Shown here one piece after another: positions 35,913 through 45,937 of a stretch of 64,000 bases of DNA. Source of the DNA: Acidobacteriota bacterium (GTDB lineage: Bacteria; Acidobacteriota; Terriglobia; Terriglobales; SCQP01); assembly GCA_021818955.1 (NCBI GenBank), contig JAKASR010000020.1, forward strand, positions 1 to 64,000. The letters are read 5' to 3'. Position numbers and translations under genes: made by a program. Every line of letters starts with the position of its first letter. Position 1 is the first letter of the stretch. Under the pieces are notes generated by a model. The model was not told the DNA's origin and did not search any database. It saw only the letters and a program-made list of their open reading frames with translations.

Positions 35913-36211
35913 CGAAGTTGTGCGGTGAGCTTCGCCGTTGCCTGTAATCGAAGGAAACGAGTGCGAGGAGTCCAGGGTCCTATTTAGCTCCGGGTCCTCT
36001 TCTGCAAAAAGCCAAAAAGCAGTTATGAGCGAGGATGCATAGTGCATGGCGAAACGCCAAGTGAAATCGCGAGCATAGCGGAAATTGTTAGGCAATTTCG
36101 CGGAATTGTCTTAACTAATGCCGCCAGGCGGCGGCTATGTGTATATGGAAATGCCTGAGGCTCGCCGGGCATCTGAAAGCAATATTAAGGTTTTGCATCT
36201 ACAGTAGGTCG

Positions 36212-36300
36212 TTTTAGCTTTTACTTTTAGCTTTTACTTTTAGCTTTGCTCTTTGCGCTCTGCGCTCTGCGCCTTGCGCTCTGCGCTCTGCGCCTTGCGC
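36212..36300. repeat. short tandem repeats (ttttagcttttac; gcgctctgcgctctgcgcctt)
   Basis: direct reading; lies just 3' of the minus-strand 2-oxoglutarate enzyme gene. Confidence 0.8.
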
Positions 36301-39300
36301 TATTTCGCCAACGCTTTCGTCACCAGCGCCTTCTGCTCGCGCTGATGCCGGCGCAGCGAGCCCGCCGCCGGGCTGGCCGCCGCCTCGCGCCCGACATAGC
36401 TCCATTTGCGCCCGCTGTTCAATTCCGCCAGCTTGGGCGCAATGTAGCTCCAGGCGCCCATGTTGGCCGGCTCTTCTTGCACCCAGAAAAATTCCGTGGC
36501 GTGCCGGCAGGCTGAAAGCGCCGCTTCCAGTTCGCGCGCGGGCAGCGGATAGAGTTGCTCCAGCCGCAGAATGGCCGTCGGCAAGGCTGGCGATTCGCCG
36601 GCGCGCTCGCGCCGCGCTGCCGCCAGGTCGTAATACACTTTGCCGCTGCACAGTAGCACTCGGCGCGCCGATTCCGGCTCCAGCGTCTCCTCCGGCAGTA
36701 CCGGATGAAACCGTCCGCTGGACAAAGCCTCGACCGGCGAAGCCACCTCGGGGTGGCGCAACAGGCTTTTCGGAGTGAAGAGCACCAGCGGCCGCCGCGC
36801 TTCCGGCGCCGCCGCGCCGCGCAATCCTTGCCGCCGCAGCAGATGAAAATATTGCGCCGCCGTCGAGGCATTGGCGACCTGCAGGTTGTCTTCGGCGCAA
36901 AGCTGCAGAAAACGTTCCACTCGCGCGCTGGAATGTTCCGGCCCCTGGCCTTCGTAGCCATGCGGCAAAAACAGCGTCAGTCCGCTGCTGCGCCCCCATT
37001 TGGCGCGCGCCGAGGCCAGGAATTGGTCGATGATGACCTCCGCTCCGTTGGCGAAATCCCCAAATTGCGCTTCCCAGATCACCAGCGCCTGCGGGTGCTC
37101 CATCGAATAGCCGAACTCGAAGCCTAGCGCCGCCTCTTCCGAGAGCAGGCTGTCGTGCAGCATGAATGCCGCCTTCGCGCCCCTTAAATTCGCCAGCGGA
37201 ATGTACGGCGCGCCGGTTTCATAGTCGTAGAGAATCGCATGCCGCTGGCTGAATGTCCCGCGGCCGGTGTCCTGGCCGGTGATGCGGATGGGCACTCCCT
37301 CTTGCAGCAAGGTGCCAAACGCCAGCGCCTCCGCCATCGACCAGTCCACGTCGTGCCGGCCTTCAGGCATTTGCGTGCGCTTCTCCAGCCAGGCTTTCAG
37401 CTTGGGATGCAGCCGGAAATCCTCGGGCAGGCGCGCCAGCTCCGGGCCGAGCTGCTTCAGGCGCGCCGCCGGCGCCGCGGTTTCGACGGTGGGCGCGCGC
37501 GGGGTCCGCGTCGGCTCGGCGGCGGGATTGGCGCTCGGCGACGACAGGCGCTCGCGCGTCTGCTGCGCCAGCTTCTCGTCCTCGCCTTCGGCCAGCAGGC
37601 CTTCCCGCGCCAGTTGCCGGGCATAGAGCGCCCGCGTGCCGGGATGCTTCTCGATGGCCCGGTATAGTACCGGATGCGTCAGGCTGGGGTCGTCGGCCTC
37701 GTTGTGCCCGTGCCGCCGGTAGCAGACCAGATCGACCACCACATCGCTTTGGAATTCGCTGCGAAACCCGAAGGCCAGCTCGCTGGCCCGCAGCACCGCT
37801 TCCGGATCGTCGCCGTTGACGTGGAAAATCGGCGCTTGCACCATGCGCGCCACGTCGGTGCAATACAGGCTGGAGCGCGCCGCGGCGGGCGATGTGGTGA
37901 AGCCGATGCGGTTATTGACCACCAGGTGAATCGTGCCGCCGACTTCATAGCCGGCCAACTGCGATAGGTTCAGCGTCTCGGCGACCACGCCTTCCCCGGC
38001 GAAGGCCGCGTCCCCGTGTATCAGTATGGGTAGCACCATCCGCCCCTGCCGGTCGTCCAGCAGTTCTTGGCGCGCGCGCGCTCCCCCCTCCAGCACCGGG
38101 TCAACCGCTTCCAGGTGGCTGGGGTTGGGCGTGACCGTGACCCGCAGCGCATGCCCGTCCACCGTGGTCACGCGCCCTTCAGCGCCAATGTGGTACTTCA
38201 CATCCCCCGAGCCTTCCACGCTTTCCGGATCCATGTCTTCGAATTTCGAAACAATCTCCGCCATCGACTTGCCCACGATGTTCGCCAGCACGTTCAGCCG
38301 GCCGCGATGCGCCATGCCGATCGCGATTTCCCGGGCGCCCGCGGCTCCGGCCAGGTTGAGCAGGTAATCGAGCGCCGGTATCAGGCTCTCCGCTCCTTCC
38401 AGCGAAAAACGCTTGTGGCCGATGTAGCGGGCGTGCAGTAGCCGCTCAAAACCTTCCGCCGCCGTCAATCGGTCCAGAATCCGGCGCCGGATCGCGTCCG
38501 GCAGCCGCCAATGCGCCCGCGTCGGCTCCAGACGTTCCTGCAGCCAGCGCCGCCGCTCCAGTTGCTGGATGTGCATGTACTCGCAGGCTAGCGTGCCGCA
38601 GTAGGTCGCCCGCGCCAGGTCGAGTATCTCCCGCAGCGTGTGCAAATCGTGCAGTTCCGTTTCCTTGGTGGAATGAAACAGCGGCGAGAGAAAACGCCGG
38701 TCCAGGTCCCACAGGCTTAGCCCGTAATGCGAGAAGTCGAGTTCGGGATGCTCCGCTTTTTGCGGGCCTAGCGGATCCAGTTGCGCCAGCAAATGCCCGC
38801 GCACCCGGTAGGCGTGCGCTACCTGAAACACCGCCGCCTGCTTGCGCGCCGGCTCGGCTTCCGCCGCCGCCGTGCCGGCCGGCATCAGCCCGGAAGCGGC
38901 GTCGCGCGTCCAGGTGGCGGGCTTGTAGGGCACCTGCGCTTCCTGAAAAATCCGCTCGTAGAAGTTGTATTCGCCCAGCAATAGGGCGTGCAGATGGGCC
39001 AGAAACATGCCCGATTCCGCGCCTTGAATGATGCGGTGATCGTAGGTGCAGGTCAGGGTGATGGTCTTGCCCACCCCCAGCGCGTGCAGCGTGTCTTCCG
39101 GAATGCCTTCGAATCCGCTGGGATAATCGAGCGCGCCGGCGGCCAGTATCGCGCCTTGCCCGGTCATCAGCCGTGGCGTCGAGGCGCGCGTGCCCAGCGT
39201 GCCGGGGTTGGTCAGGCTGAAGGTCGCGCCTTGCAGCTCGTCCGGAGAAACCTGGCCGGCGCGCGCCGCCTGAATCAGCCGGTCGGCGGCGTCCAGAAAT

Positions 39301-39947
39301 TCGGGAAAGCTCATCTGCTCGGCGCGTTTCACCACCGGCACCAGCAGGCTGCGCCCGCCGCGGGTCTCTACATCCACCGCCAGCCCCAGGTTGATGTGCG
39401 CATGTTCTACCCGCGCCGGCTTGCCCTCCTGCTGCAGGTAGGCGCGGTTCAGCGCCGGGTTGGCTTCGAGCGCCCGCACCAGCGCCCACGCCAGCAGGTG
39501 CGTCAAGCTAACCTTGCGTCCCGATGAGGCCAGTTGCGCGTTTAAAAATCGCCGGTTTTCTTCCGCCAGCCGCATCGGAATCGATCGTTGCGAGCTGGCC
39601 AGCGGAATATTCAAGCTGGCCTGCATGTTGAGCGCGATCCGGCCGGCCGCGCCGGCTAGCGGCTGGATGCGGTCTTCTCCCCCCGCCGCCGGCGGCGCCG
39701 GCGCCGGGCGCGCTGCTTCCAGCGGCGCGGCGGGCAGGGAAGTGGCGGGCAGGGAAGCGGCGGCGGCGCGATGGCCGTTTCCTCCGTCGGCCGCTACGCC
39801 ATGAAATATCTCCCGCCAGGTGGGCGAGACCGCTTGTGGATTGCTGAGATAAGCTTGGTAGAGTTCTTCCGCGTAGCCTTCATTCGGGCCCAGCGACTCT
39901 AGAAATTCACGGACCCGTTCGTCCATTTCACGGCTGTTTTCGGCCAT
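36300..39947 (-). CDS. multifunctional 2-oxoglutarate metabolism enzyme (E2 catalytic domain fused to E1, KGD/SucA-like)
   Basis: N-terminal E1-type NEGYAEELYQAYLSNPQAVSPTWREIF, E2 acyltransferase region (MTGQGAILAAGALDYP; TYDHRIIQGAESGMF), then E1 region (GMAHRGRLNVLANI, GDAAFAGEGVVAETLNLS). Confidence 0.9.
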   Translation of the reverse strand: MAENSREMDERVREFLESLGPNEGYAEELYQAYLSNPQAVSPTWREIFHGVAADGGNGHRAAAASLPATSLPAAPLEAARPAPAPPAAGGEDRIQPLAGAAGRIALNMQASLNIPLASSQRSIPMRLAEENRRFLNAQLASSGRKVSLTHLLAWALVRALEANPALNRAYLQQEGKPARVEHAHINLGLAVDVETRGGRSLLVPVVKRAEQMSFPEFLDAADRLIQAARAGQVSPDELQGATFSLTNPGTLGTRASTPRLMTGQGAILAAGALDYPSGFEGIPEDTLHALGVGKTITLTCTYDHRIIQGAESGMFLAHLHALLLGEYNFYERIFQEAQVPYKPATWTRDAASGLMPAGTAAAEAEPARKQAAVFQVAHAYRVRGHLLAQLDPLGPQKAEHPELDFSHYGLSLWDLDRRFLSPLFHSTKETELHDLHTLREILDLARATYCGTLACEYMHIQQLERRRWLQERLEPTRAHWRLPDAIRRRILDRLTAAEGFERLLHARYIGHKRFSLEGAESLIPALDYLLNLAGAAGAREIAIGMAHRGRLNVLANIVGKSMAEIVSKFEDMDPESVEGSGDVKYHIGAEGRVTTVDGHALRVTVTPNPSHLEAVDPVLEGGARARQELLDDRQGRMVLPILIHGDAAFAGEGVVAETLNLSQLAGYEVGGTIHLVVNNRIGFTTSPAAARSSLYCTDVARMVQAPIFHVNGDDPEAVLRASELAFGFRSEFQSDVVVDLVCYRRHGHNEADDPSLTHPVLYRAIEKHPGTRALYARQLAREGLLAEGEDEKLAQQTRERLSSPSANPAAEPTRTPRAPTVETAAPAARLKQLGPELARLPEDFRLHPKLKAWLEKRTQMPEGRHDVDWSMAEALAFGTLLQEGVPIRITGQDTGRGTFSQRHAILYDYETGAPYIPLANLRGAKAAFMLHDSLLSEEAALGFEFGYSMEHPQALVIWEAQFGDFANGAEVIIDQFLASARAKWGRSSGLTLFLPHGYEGQGPEHSSARVERFLQLCAEDNLQVANASTAAQYFHLLRRQGLRGAAAPEARRPLVLFTPKSLLRHPEVASPVEALSSGRFHPVLPEETLEPESARRVLLCSGKVYYDLAAARRERAGESPALPTAILRLEQLYPLPARELEAALSACRHATEFFWVQEEPANMGAWSYIAPKLAELNSGRKWSYVGREAAASPAAGSLRRHQREQKALVTKALAK

Positions 39948-40043
39948 ATAGTTTTAGTATATCGAATGGCTTTGTTGATCGCCGTTGCCGCGGACCGTGA
40001 TTCATCGGCTTGATATTCGGGAGCCGAAAACAAGGGTCGTTTC

Positions 40044-40703
40044 ATGAGCGCTAATCCCCTCCATCCGTCTTCTCCCGGGCGCCGCATCGTGCTGGCGCTG
40101 ACCGGCGCCAGCGGCATCGAGCTGGGCGCGGTTGCCCTGCGCCTGCTCGCCGCCGATACCCGCGTGGAACGTATTTTCCTGCTCGCCTCCGATCATGCCC
40201 TGCGCGTCATGCATGATGAGTTGGGCTGGAAGCCGGGCGCGCGTTCCGAACTGGCCGCCCAACTGCTCGCCGGCGCGCCTGCCGGCTCGCCGGCTTTCCC
40301 GCCTGGCTTGGAAAAAATCGAAACCCTCTCCAGCCGCGATATTGGTCATGCCCTTGCCAGCGGCTCGTTTCCCCACGATGGCATGCTCGTGCTGCCCTGC
40401 AGCATGGGCACCTTGGGCGCCATCGCCCACGGCCTTTCCGATAACCTGATCGAACGCGCCGCCGATGTCTGCCTTAAAGAACGCCGAACGCTGGTTCTGG
40501 CCCCGCGCGAAACCCCGCTCAACCTCATTCATCTCCGCAACCTGCTGGCCGCGGCGGAAGCCGGCGCCACCATCTTTCCGCTGATGCCCGCCTTTTATGA
40601 TCGCGCCCTGGCGCCGGACGCGATGATGCGCCAGTTCGCCGCGCGCATTTTGGCCCATCTAAATCTGCCCCAGGATGACGCCTTCGTCTGGCGCGGCCGC
40701 TAA
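40044..40703 (+). CDS. ubiX: flavin prenyltransferase UbiX family
   Basis: RIVLALTGASGIELGAVALRLL, LVLAPRETPLNLIHLRNLLAAAEAGATIFPLMPAFY. Confidence 0.88.
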   Translation: MSANPLHPSSPGRRIVLALTGASGIELGAVALRLLAADTRVERIFLLASDHALRVMHDELGWKPGARSELAAQLLAGAPAGSPAFPPGLEKIETLSSRDIGHALASGSFPHDGMLVLPCSMGTLGAIAHGLSDNLIERAADVCLKERRTLVLAPRETPLNLIHLRNLLAAAEAGATIFPLMPAFYDRALAPDAMMRQFAARILAHLNLPQDDAFVWRGR

Positions 40704-40765
40704 CCCCGGCTTCCAATAATTTTGTAGTGGTTTATAAATACACTACATGACTTTTATTAGAGATT

Positions 40766-40905
40766 TCTCATGCATTATGAGACATGTTGCATTGCTGGAA
40801 TTGGCCTGGAATTCAATAATTAAGTCTATTGTTTACAAATATATAGATGATGATTTTAGGGTTGACACGATCGGTTGCGTGTCTCGCTTTTCGCCAGCTT
40901 TGCCC
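40766..40905. repeat. 140-bp direct repeat unit A
   Basis: tctcatgcattatgagacatgttgcattg...gttgacacgatcggttgcgtgtctcg; pairs with unit B at 40923. Confidence 0.85.
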
Positions 40906-40922
40906 AATTTCAATTAGATTGC

Positions 40923-41062
40923 TCTCATGCGTCATGAGACATGTTGCATTGTTGGAATTGGCCTGGAATTAAATGTATAAGTCTATTGTTTACAAAAGTA
41001 TAGGAACAGATTTTAGGGTTGACACGATCGGCTGCGTGTCTCGTTTTTCGGCAGCCTTGCCC
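40923..41062. repeat. 140-bp direct repeat unit B
   Basis: tctcatgcgtcatgagacatgttgcattg...gttgacacgatcggctgcgtgtctcg. Confidence 0.85.
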
Positions 41063-41209
41063 CGGCTGGGGTGATGGCGGTCATGACAGGATGACAGCAG
41101 GTGACATCATGATTTCGTCTTGCTGTCATCCATATCTTATTGCTTCTATAGCAGTTAACGGCACGGTGACAGCATGACGGCATTTTAGCGGTCTGCTCGT
41201 CCCGGCGCT

Positions 41210-42160
41210 TCAGGGTATCAGCACCAGCTTGCCGAAATTCTTCCGGTCGCGCATGTACAGGTGTGCCGCCGCCGCCTCGTTGAGCGGAAACTCGCGATCC
41301 ACGACCGGCTGCAATTTGCGGCGGCGAATGTATTCGCGCAGCTCGTCCATGGCCATGCGGGCGCGGTCGGCATCGGCCAGCATGCCGCCCAGGTACAGTC
41401 CATGGATGCTGATGTTGCCGCCGATCAGCAGCCCCGGGTCCACGCTGCCCGGCGCGCCGCTGAGCGAGCCATAAACGATCATGCGCCCCAGCGGGCGCAG
41501 CAGTTCCAGGTCGCGCTCCAGGCCGGGGCCGGAATTGCTCTCCAATATGATGTCCACCCCTTCGCCGTTGGTCATCTCCCGCAGCGGCCCGGCGATATTG
41601 TAGCCGCGCTCCACCAGCACGTGTTCCGCCCCCATCTGCTTCAGCCGGGCTTCTTTATCCGGGCTGCCGGTAACGGCAAAGATTTCGGCGCCCATCTCGC
41701 GCGCCAGCTGGATCGCGGCCGTGCCAACGCCCCCGGCCGCCGCCTGGATCAGCAGGCGCTCATCCGGCTTCAGGTCGGCCATCCACAGCGCAAAATACGC
41801 CGTCAGATACGTGGTCAGGAATCCGGCGCCCTGCTGCGGGGTGAATTCGGCGGGCAGCGGAAATATCATCGCATCGGGCGCTGCCGCATATTCGGCGTAG
41901 CCTCCGCCCCAACTGAAGGCCATCACCTTCTCGCCCTTGCGGCTGCCGTCCACCACCGTGCCCGCGATTTCCAGCCCGGGAATGAAGCCCGGCTCGGGTC
42001 CGCCCGGATATTCGCCGCGGCTCATCATCAGGTCGGCGTAGTTGACCCCCGCCGCTTCCACCTTGATTAGGCTGGTTCCCGGTCCTGCCGCCGGCATCTC
42101 GACTTCGCTGTACTGCAGTACCTCGGGACCGCCATAGCTGGCTACCGTGATCGCCTTCAT
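41210..42160 (-). CDS. NAD(P)H:quinone oxidoreductase / zinc-type alcohol dehydrogenase-like (MDR) protein
   Basis: VEAAGVNYADLMMSRGEYPGGPEPGFIPGLEIAGTV; AAAGGVGTAAIQLAREMGAEIFAVTGS. Confidence 0.85.
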   Translation of the reverse strand: MKAITVASYGGPEVLQYSEVEMPAAGPGTSLIKVEAAGVNYADLMMSRGEYPGGPEPGFIPGLEIAGTVVDGSRKGEKVMAFSWGGGYAEYAAAPDAMIFPLPAEFTPQQGAGFLTTYLTAYFALWMADLKPDERLLIQAAAGGVGTAAIQLAREMGAEIFAVTGSPDKEARLKQMGAEHVLVERGYNIAGPLREMTNGEGVDIILESNSGPGLERDLELLRPLGRMIVYGSLSGAPGSVDPGLLIGGNISIHGLYLGGMLADADRARMAMDELREYIRRRKLQPVVDREFPLNEAAAAHLYMRDRKNFGKLVLIP

Positions 42161-42337
42161 GAGCCGCCTTTCCTATACTTGAGTAGTTCCACTACATTTA
42201 AATTGTAGTCTGTAGGCGGGGGACTCGGCAAAGGAAAGGTGGATCCATGGTTAAAAAATGATTCCCGCCGCGGTGCGGTGGTGCCGCTTCTGCTGCATAC
42301 TCACTCTTTCCGAGTCGCTGCCAGCCAGCTTCGTTGC

Positions 42338-42751
42338 ATGTCATCCGAGAAAAAAACCATGGTCTTGTTGCTCATTCTGGTCGCGGTCACGCTGGAAGCT
42401 TCGGCGCAACTGCTCTATAAATCCGGCGTCAACCGTATCCCGCCGGTGGTCCAGCCGCTTTGGCATCTGCCCGGGCTCTGGGATTTTACCTGGCAGGCGG
42501 CCACCAATTGGCGCCTTTTGCTGGGTATTGGCCTCTATGTGCCGGAGGTGCTGATCTGGTGGATTATCTTGACCAAAACGCCGGTCAGCTATGCCTTTCC
42601 CCTGACCAGCCTCAGCTATGTCCTGCTGCTGCTGATGGCGCATTTTTTCCTGCACGAGCAGGTGCCGCTCGAACGCTGGTTGGGCGCGCTGGCGATCGTC
42701 GCCGGCGTGTATTTGATTACGCGCTCCGCCGGCGCCTTGCCGCATCATTAA
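42338..42751 (+). CDS. small EamA/EmrE-like membrane transporter
   Basis: four TM helices, ASAQLLYKSGV, SYAFPLTSLSYVLLLLMAHFFLHEQVPLERWLGALAIVAGVYLI. Confidence 0.75.
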   Translation: MSSEKKTMVLLLILVAVTLEASAQLLYKSGVNRIPPVVQPLWHLPGLWDFTWQAATNWRLLLGIGLYVPEVLIWWIILTKTPVSYAFPLTSLSYVLLLLMAHFFLHEQVPLERWLGALAIVAGVYLITRSAGALPHH

Positions 42752-42784
42752 ATCAGGCTGACGGACGGAAAGCGAAATGAAACT

Positions 42785-43900
42785 ATGAAATTTCATCTCC
42801 CTGCTTGGCGATCTGCGGCTTGCTGGCTGGCCGCCGGGCTGGCCAGTCTGGCCTTTTTGCCGCCGGCCGCGGCCCCCCAGGCGGCGCCGCCCCCCTCCCA
42901 GACCGTCAAACCGGGCTCCCCGCTGCAGTTGCGTGGCGGGGTCAACCTGGTGGACGTGCCCGTGCTGGTGCTCGATCACCAGGGCCAGCCGGTGCTCGGG
43001 CTCAACCGCTCCAATTTTTCACTTTGGGATAATCGGTTGCACCAGCAGCTTTCCGGCTTCGATAGTCAGCCGTTGCCGGTCAGCGTCGCCATCGTGGTGG
43101 ATACGACCGAGCCCGCCGCCGTTGAGCAGGCGCATCGTAGCGCCCAGTTGATCGCCTCCATGATTGTGGGCGCCGATGGCCGGGGCTCCGTCATTACCGC
43201 CGGCTACCATACCCGCCAGGTGCTGCACTTTACCAATGAACGCGGCGCCATTGTGGACGCGCTGCGCCGGTTAAAACTTGGCCCCCACGGCAACGACATT
43301 ACCGAAGCTTTGGACCTCGCCATCCTGCGCCTCAACCACCAGCCGCTGGGACGCACCCGCGCCGTCGTGGTGATTACCCGGCAACAAGCGGTCGGCGGCG
43401 AGTTTGCCCACGCCATCGTGCAGGCCGCCATGTCCGATGCCACGCCGATCTTTCGCGTGGTGCCCAACTCCACCGGCCCGCGTCCACCTAATCCCATCTC
43501 GCCTACCGAAAATGGCACCGGCGTGGGCTCCAACCGGGAACAGCATCCCGCTCAGCCCATTGGCCGCGCCGGCAATCCGGTCCCCTGTGAAGGCTGCGAG
43601 GCGAACCTGAGCGGAGCTTTGGTGGACGCGCTGGGCAAGCTTTATAGCCTGGTTCGGAGCAAGCATTGGAATTACGTTCGCGCCACCGGCGGCCTCGACC
43701 TGCACGCCGGCAATAACCGTGATTTTGACCGCCGGTTGCAGTTGGTGGCGAATGCCCTGCGCAGCTTCTACCATCTCTATTTCACGCCCAATGACCTCAC
43801 CGCCTACGCCGAGGTGCATGCCATTAATTTGCGGATCGTGGGCCTGCCCCACCACGGCCACATCACCTATCGCCGAACCTATGTCGGTCTGCGGCAATAA
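42785..43900 (+). CDS. secreted VWFA-related protein
   Basis: signal peptide; VDVPVLVLDHQGQPVLGLNRSNFSLWDN and VSVAIVVDTTEP typical of acidobacterial VWFA-related proteins. Confidence 0.75.
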   Translation: MKFHLPAWRSAACWLAAGLASLAFLPPAAAPQAAPPPSQTVKPGSPLQLRGGVNLVDVPVLVLDHQGQPVLGLNRSNFSLWDNRLHQQLSGFDSQPLPVSVAIVVDTTEPAAVEQAHRSAQLIASMIVGADGRGSVITAGYHTRQVLHFTNERGAIVDALRRLKLGPHGNDITEALDLAILRLNHQPLGRTRAVVVITRQQAVGGEFAHAIVQAAMSDATPIFRVVPNSTGPRPPNPISPTENGTGVGSNREQHPAQPIGRAGNPVPCEGCEANLSGALVDALGKLYSLVRSKHWNYVRATGGLDLHAGNNRDFDRRLQLVANALRSFYHLYFTPNDLTAYAEVHAINLRIVGLPHHGHITYRRTYVGLRQ

Positions 43901-43905
43901 TCTCC

Positions 43906-44667
43906 ATGCCTGTTTCGGTTCATAGCCCGGACCCGGGTACCCGTCCCGAGGGCGTGGATGCGGTCGATGCTCCCCGCCATGTGCGCGACATGTTCAATGC
44001 CGTCGCGCATCGCTACGACCGCGCCAACCATTTACTCTCGCTTTCAACCGACATGTACTGGCGCCGCGTGACCGCGCGCCGCATTGCGCGCGAGTTGCCC
44101 CCATCCGCCGATCTGCTCGATATCTGCTGCGGCACCGGCGATCTCAGTTTTGCGCTGGCCTCGCGCTTGCGCCCGTCGCAACGCGTCTGGAGCGCCGATT
44201 TCAGCCATGCCATGCTGCTCGAAGCCGGCAAGAAGTCCGGTTCCCGCCCCGCTCCCCGCGGCTGGCTGGAAGCCGATGCGCTGCGCTTGCCCTTTCCCGC
44301 GGCGCGTTTCGATGCCGTGGCCACCAGCTATGGCTTCCGCAATCTCGGCGATTATGGCGCGGGCTTGCGCGAATTCGCGCGAATATTGCGCCCCGGCGGA
44401 AGGCTCTACATTCTGGAATTTTTCCGGCCGGCGGTGCCGGTGTTTGCCGGCATCTACGAGTGGTATTTTTCCCGGATTCTGCCCCGGCTGGGACATTGGC
44501 TTACCGGACGTTTGGCGCCCTACCAGTATTTGCCTCGCTCCGTTGCCCATTTCGCCACCCCGGCCGAATTGGCCGGCTGGATGCGCGCGGCCGGCTTTGA
44601 ACGCGTCGAATGGCGAAGGCTAACCGGCGGCATTTGCGCGCTGCATACCGGTATTGCGAGGCGGTAA
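43906..44667 (+). CDS. ubiE: ubiquinone/menaquinone biosynthesis C-methyltransferase
   Basis: MFNAVAHRYDRANHLLSLSTDMYWRR, LLDICCGTGDLSF, SYGFRNLGDYGAGLREFARILRPGG. Confidence 0.9.
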   Translation: MPVSVHSPDPGTRPEGVDAVDAPRHVRDMFNAVAHRYDRANHLLSLSTDMYWRRVTARRIARELPPSADLLDICCGTGDLSFALASRLRPSQRVWSADFSHAMLLEAGKKSGSRPAPRGWLEADALRLPFPAARFDAVATSYGFRNLGDYGAGLREFARILRPGGRLYILEFFRPAVPVFAGIYEWYFSRILPRLGHWLTGRLAPYQYLPRSVAHFATPAELAGWMRAAGFERVEWRRLTGGICALHTGIARR

Positions 44668-44720
44668 ACGGGACTTGGATGCTATAAAAACGGCCGTCCC
44701 GGCAAGCGTTCTTTATCCAA

Positions 44721-45830
44721 TTAAGCCGTGCCGTGTTCGCGCGAATATTGAATGATTTCCTGCCAGGTTTCGCGGACCGTATTCTCCGGCACGCCGCGCA
44801 CCATTTCCACCTGCCCGATCTCCCGCGGCAGCACAAAGTGCAGCACTCCAGCTCGCGCTTTTTTGTCGCTGGCCATGTGCTGGAACACCTGCTCGGCTTC
44901 GACCGCGATGCTGGGCAGCGGCTGGGTAAGCTCCAATATGTTTTCGCTGATGCCGCGCGCCTCTTCGCCGCCGATGCGGTGCAGGCGGACGGCGAGGCGG
45001 CAGGCCGCGATCATTCCCCACGCCACGGCTTCGCCGTGCAAAAAACGCCGGTATTCGGTCGCCGATTCCAGCGCGTGCCCGAACGTATGGCCGAAGTTGA
45101 GAATGCGGCGCAGGTCGGATTCGCGCTCGTCGGCGGCGACGACTTCGGCCTTCATCCGCACGCATTCGGCAATCATGGCCTCCAGGCACTGGGGATCGCG
45201 GCGGCGCACGTCGTGGCGGCGGCGTTCCAGCATGGCATACAGCTCGCGGCTGCGGATAATGCCGTATTTGATGGCCTCGCTCAGGCCGGACCGGTATTCG
45301 CGCTCCGGAAGCGTGTTCAGCGCCAGCGGGTCGATCAGCACTGCCCGCGGTTGATGAAACGCTCCCACCAGGTTTTTGCCATTTTTTAAATTGACGCCGG
45401 TTTTGCCGCCGATGGCGCTGTCAATCATGGCCACCAGCGTGGTCGGCAACTGCAGCACATCGATGCCGCGCATGTAAACCGCGGCCACGAAACCGGCCAC
45501 ATCGCCCACCACGCCTCCGCCCAGGGCGATAACCGTTGTGGTGCGGTCGCCGCCTAACGCCAGCATGCGTTCGGCCAGGTCTTCGACCGTGGCCAGCGTT
45601 TTATAGCGCTCGCCATCGCGCATTTCCAGCACGTGATACTGCAGGCCGGCCTGGCGCAAGCTGGCCTCGACCGCGGCGCCCCAATGCTTGCGCACGGTCG
45701 CGCTCGTGATCACCACCGCCATGCCGTCTTCCGCCACATACTTGCGTGCCAGTGAGCCGGCATGCGCCAGCGATCCGCACTCAATCAGGCAGGTGTAGGG
45801 GGTGTGCAACTCAACGGTGACTTTTTTCAA
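44721..45830 (-). CDS. aroB: 3-dehydroquinate synthase
   Basis: VIALGGGVVGDVAGFVAAVYMRGI, PTTLVAMIDSAIGGKTGVNL, LNFGHTFGHALE. Confidence 0.93.
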   Translation of the reverse strand: MKKVTVELHTPYTCLIECGSLAHAGSLARKYVAEDGMAVVITSATVRKHWGAAVEASLRQAGLQYHVLEMRDGERYKTLATVEDLAERMLALGGDRTTTVIALGGGVVGDVAGFVAAVYMRGIDVLQLPTTLVAMIDSAIGGKTGVNLKNGKNLVGAFHQPRAVLIDPLALNTLPEREYRSGLSEAIKYGIIRSRELYAMLERRRHDVRRRDPQCLEAMIAECVRMKAEVVAADERESDLRRILNFGHTFGHALESATEYRRFLHGEAVAWGMIAACRLAVRLHRIGGEEARGISENILELTQPLPSIAVEAEQVFQHMASDKKARAGVLHFVLPREIGQVEMVRGVPENTVRETWQEIIQYSREHGTA

Positions 45831-45937
45831 GGCGCCTCAGCGATTCGATAACAACCCGGGTGCCTCATGATAGCAAGAAAAGCGGATGAGAAGTCGGGAT
45901 GGGCTTGGGCATTAGGATTTGCGTTCAAGCATGGCAA

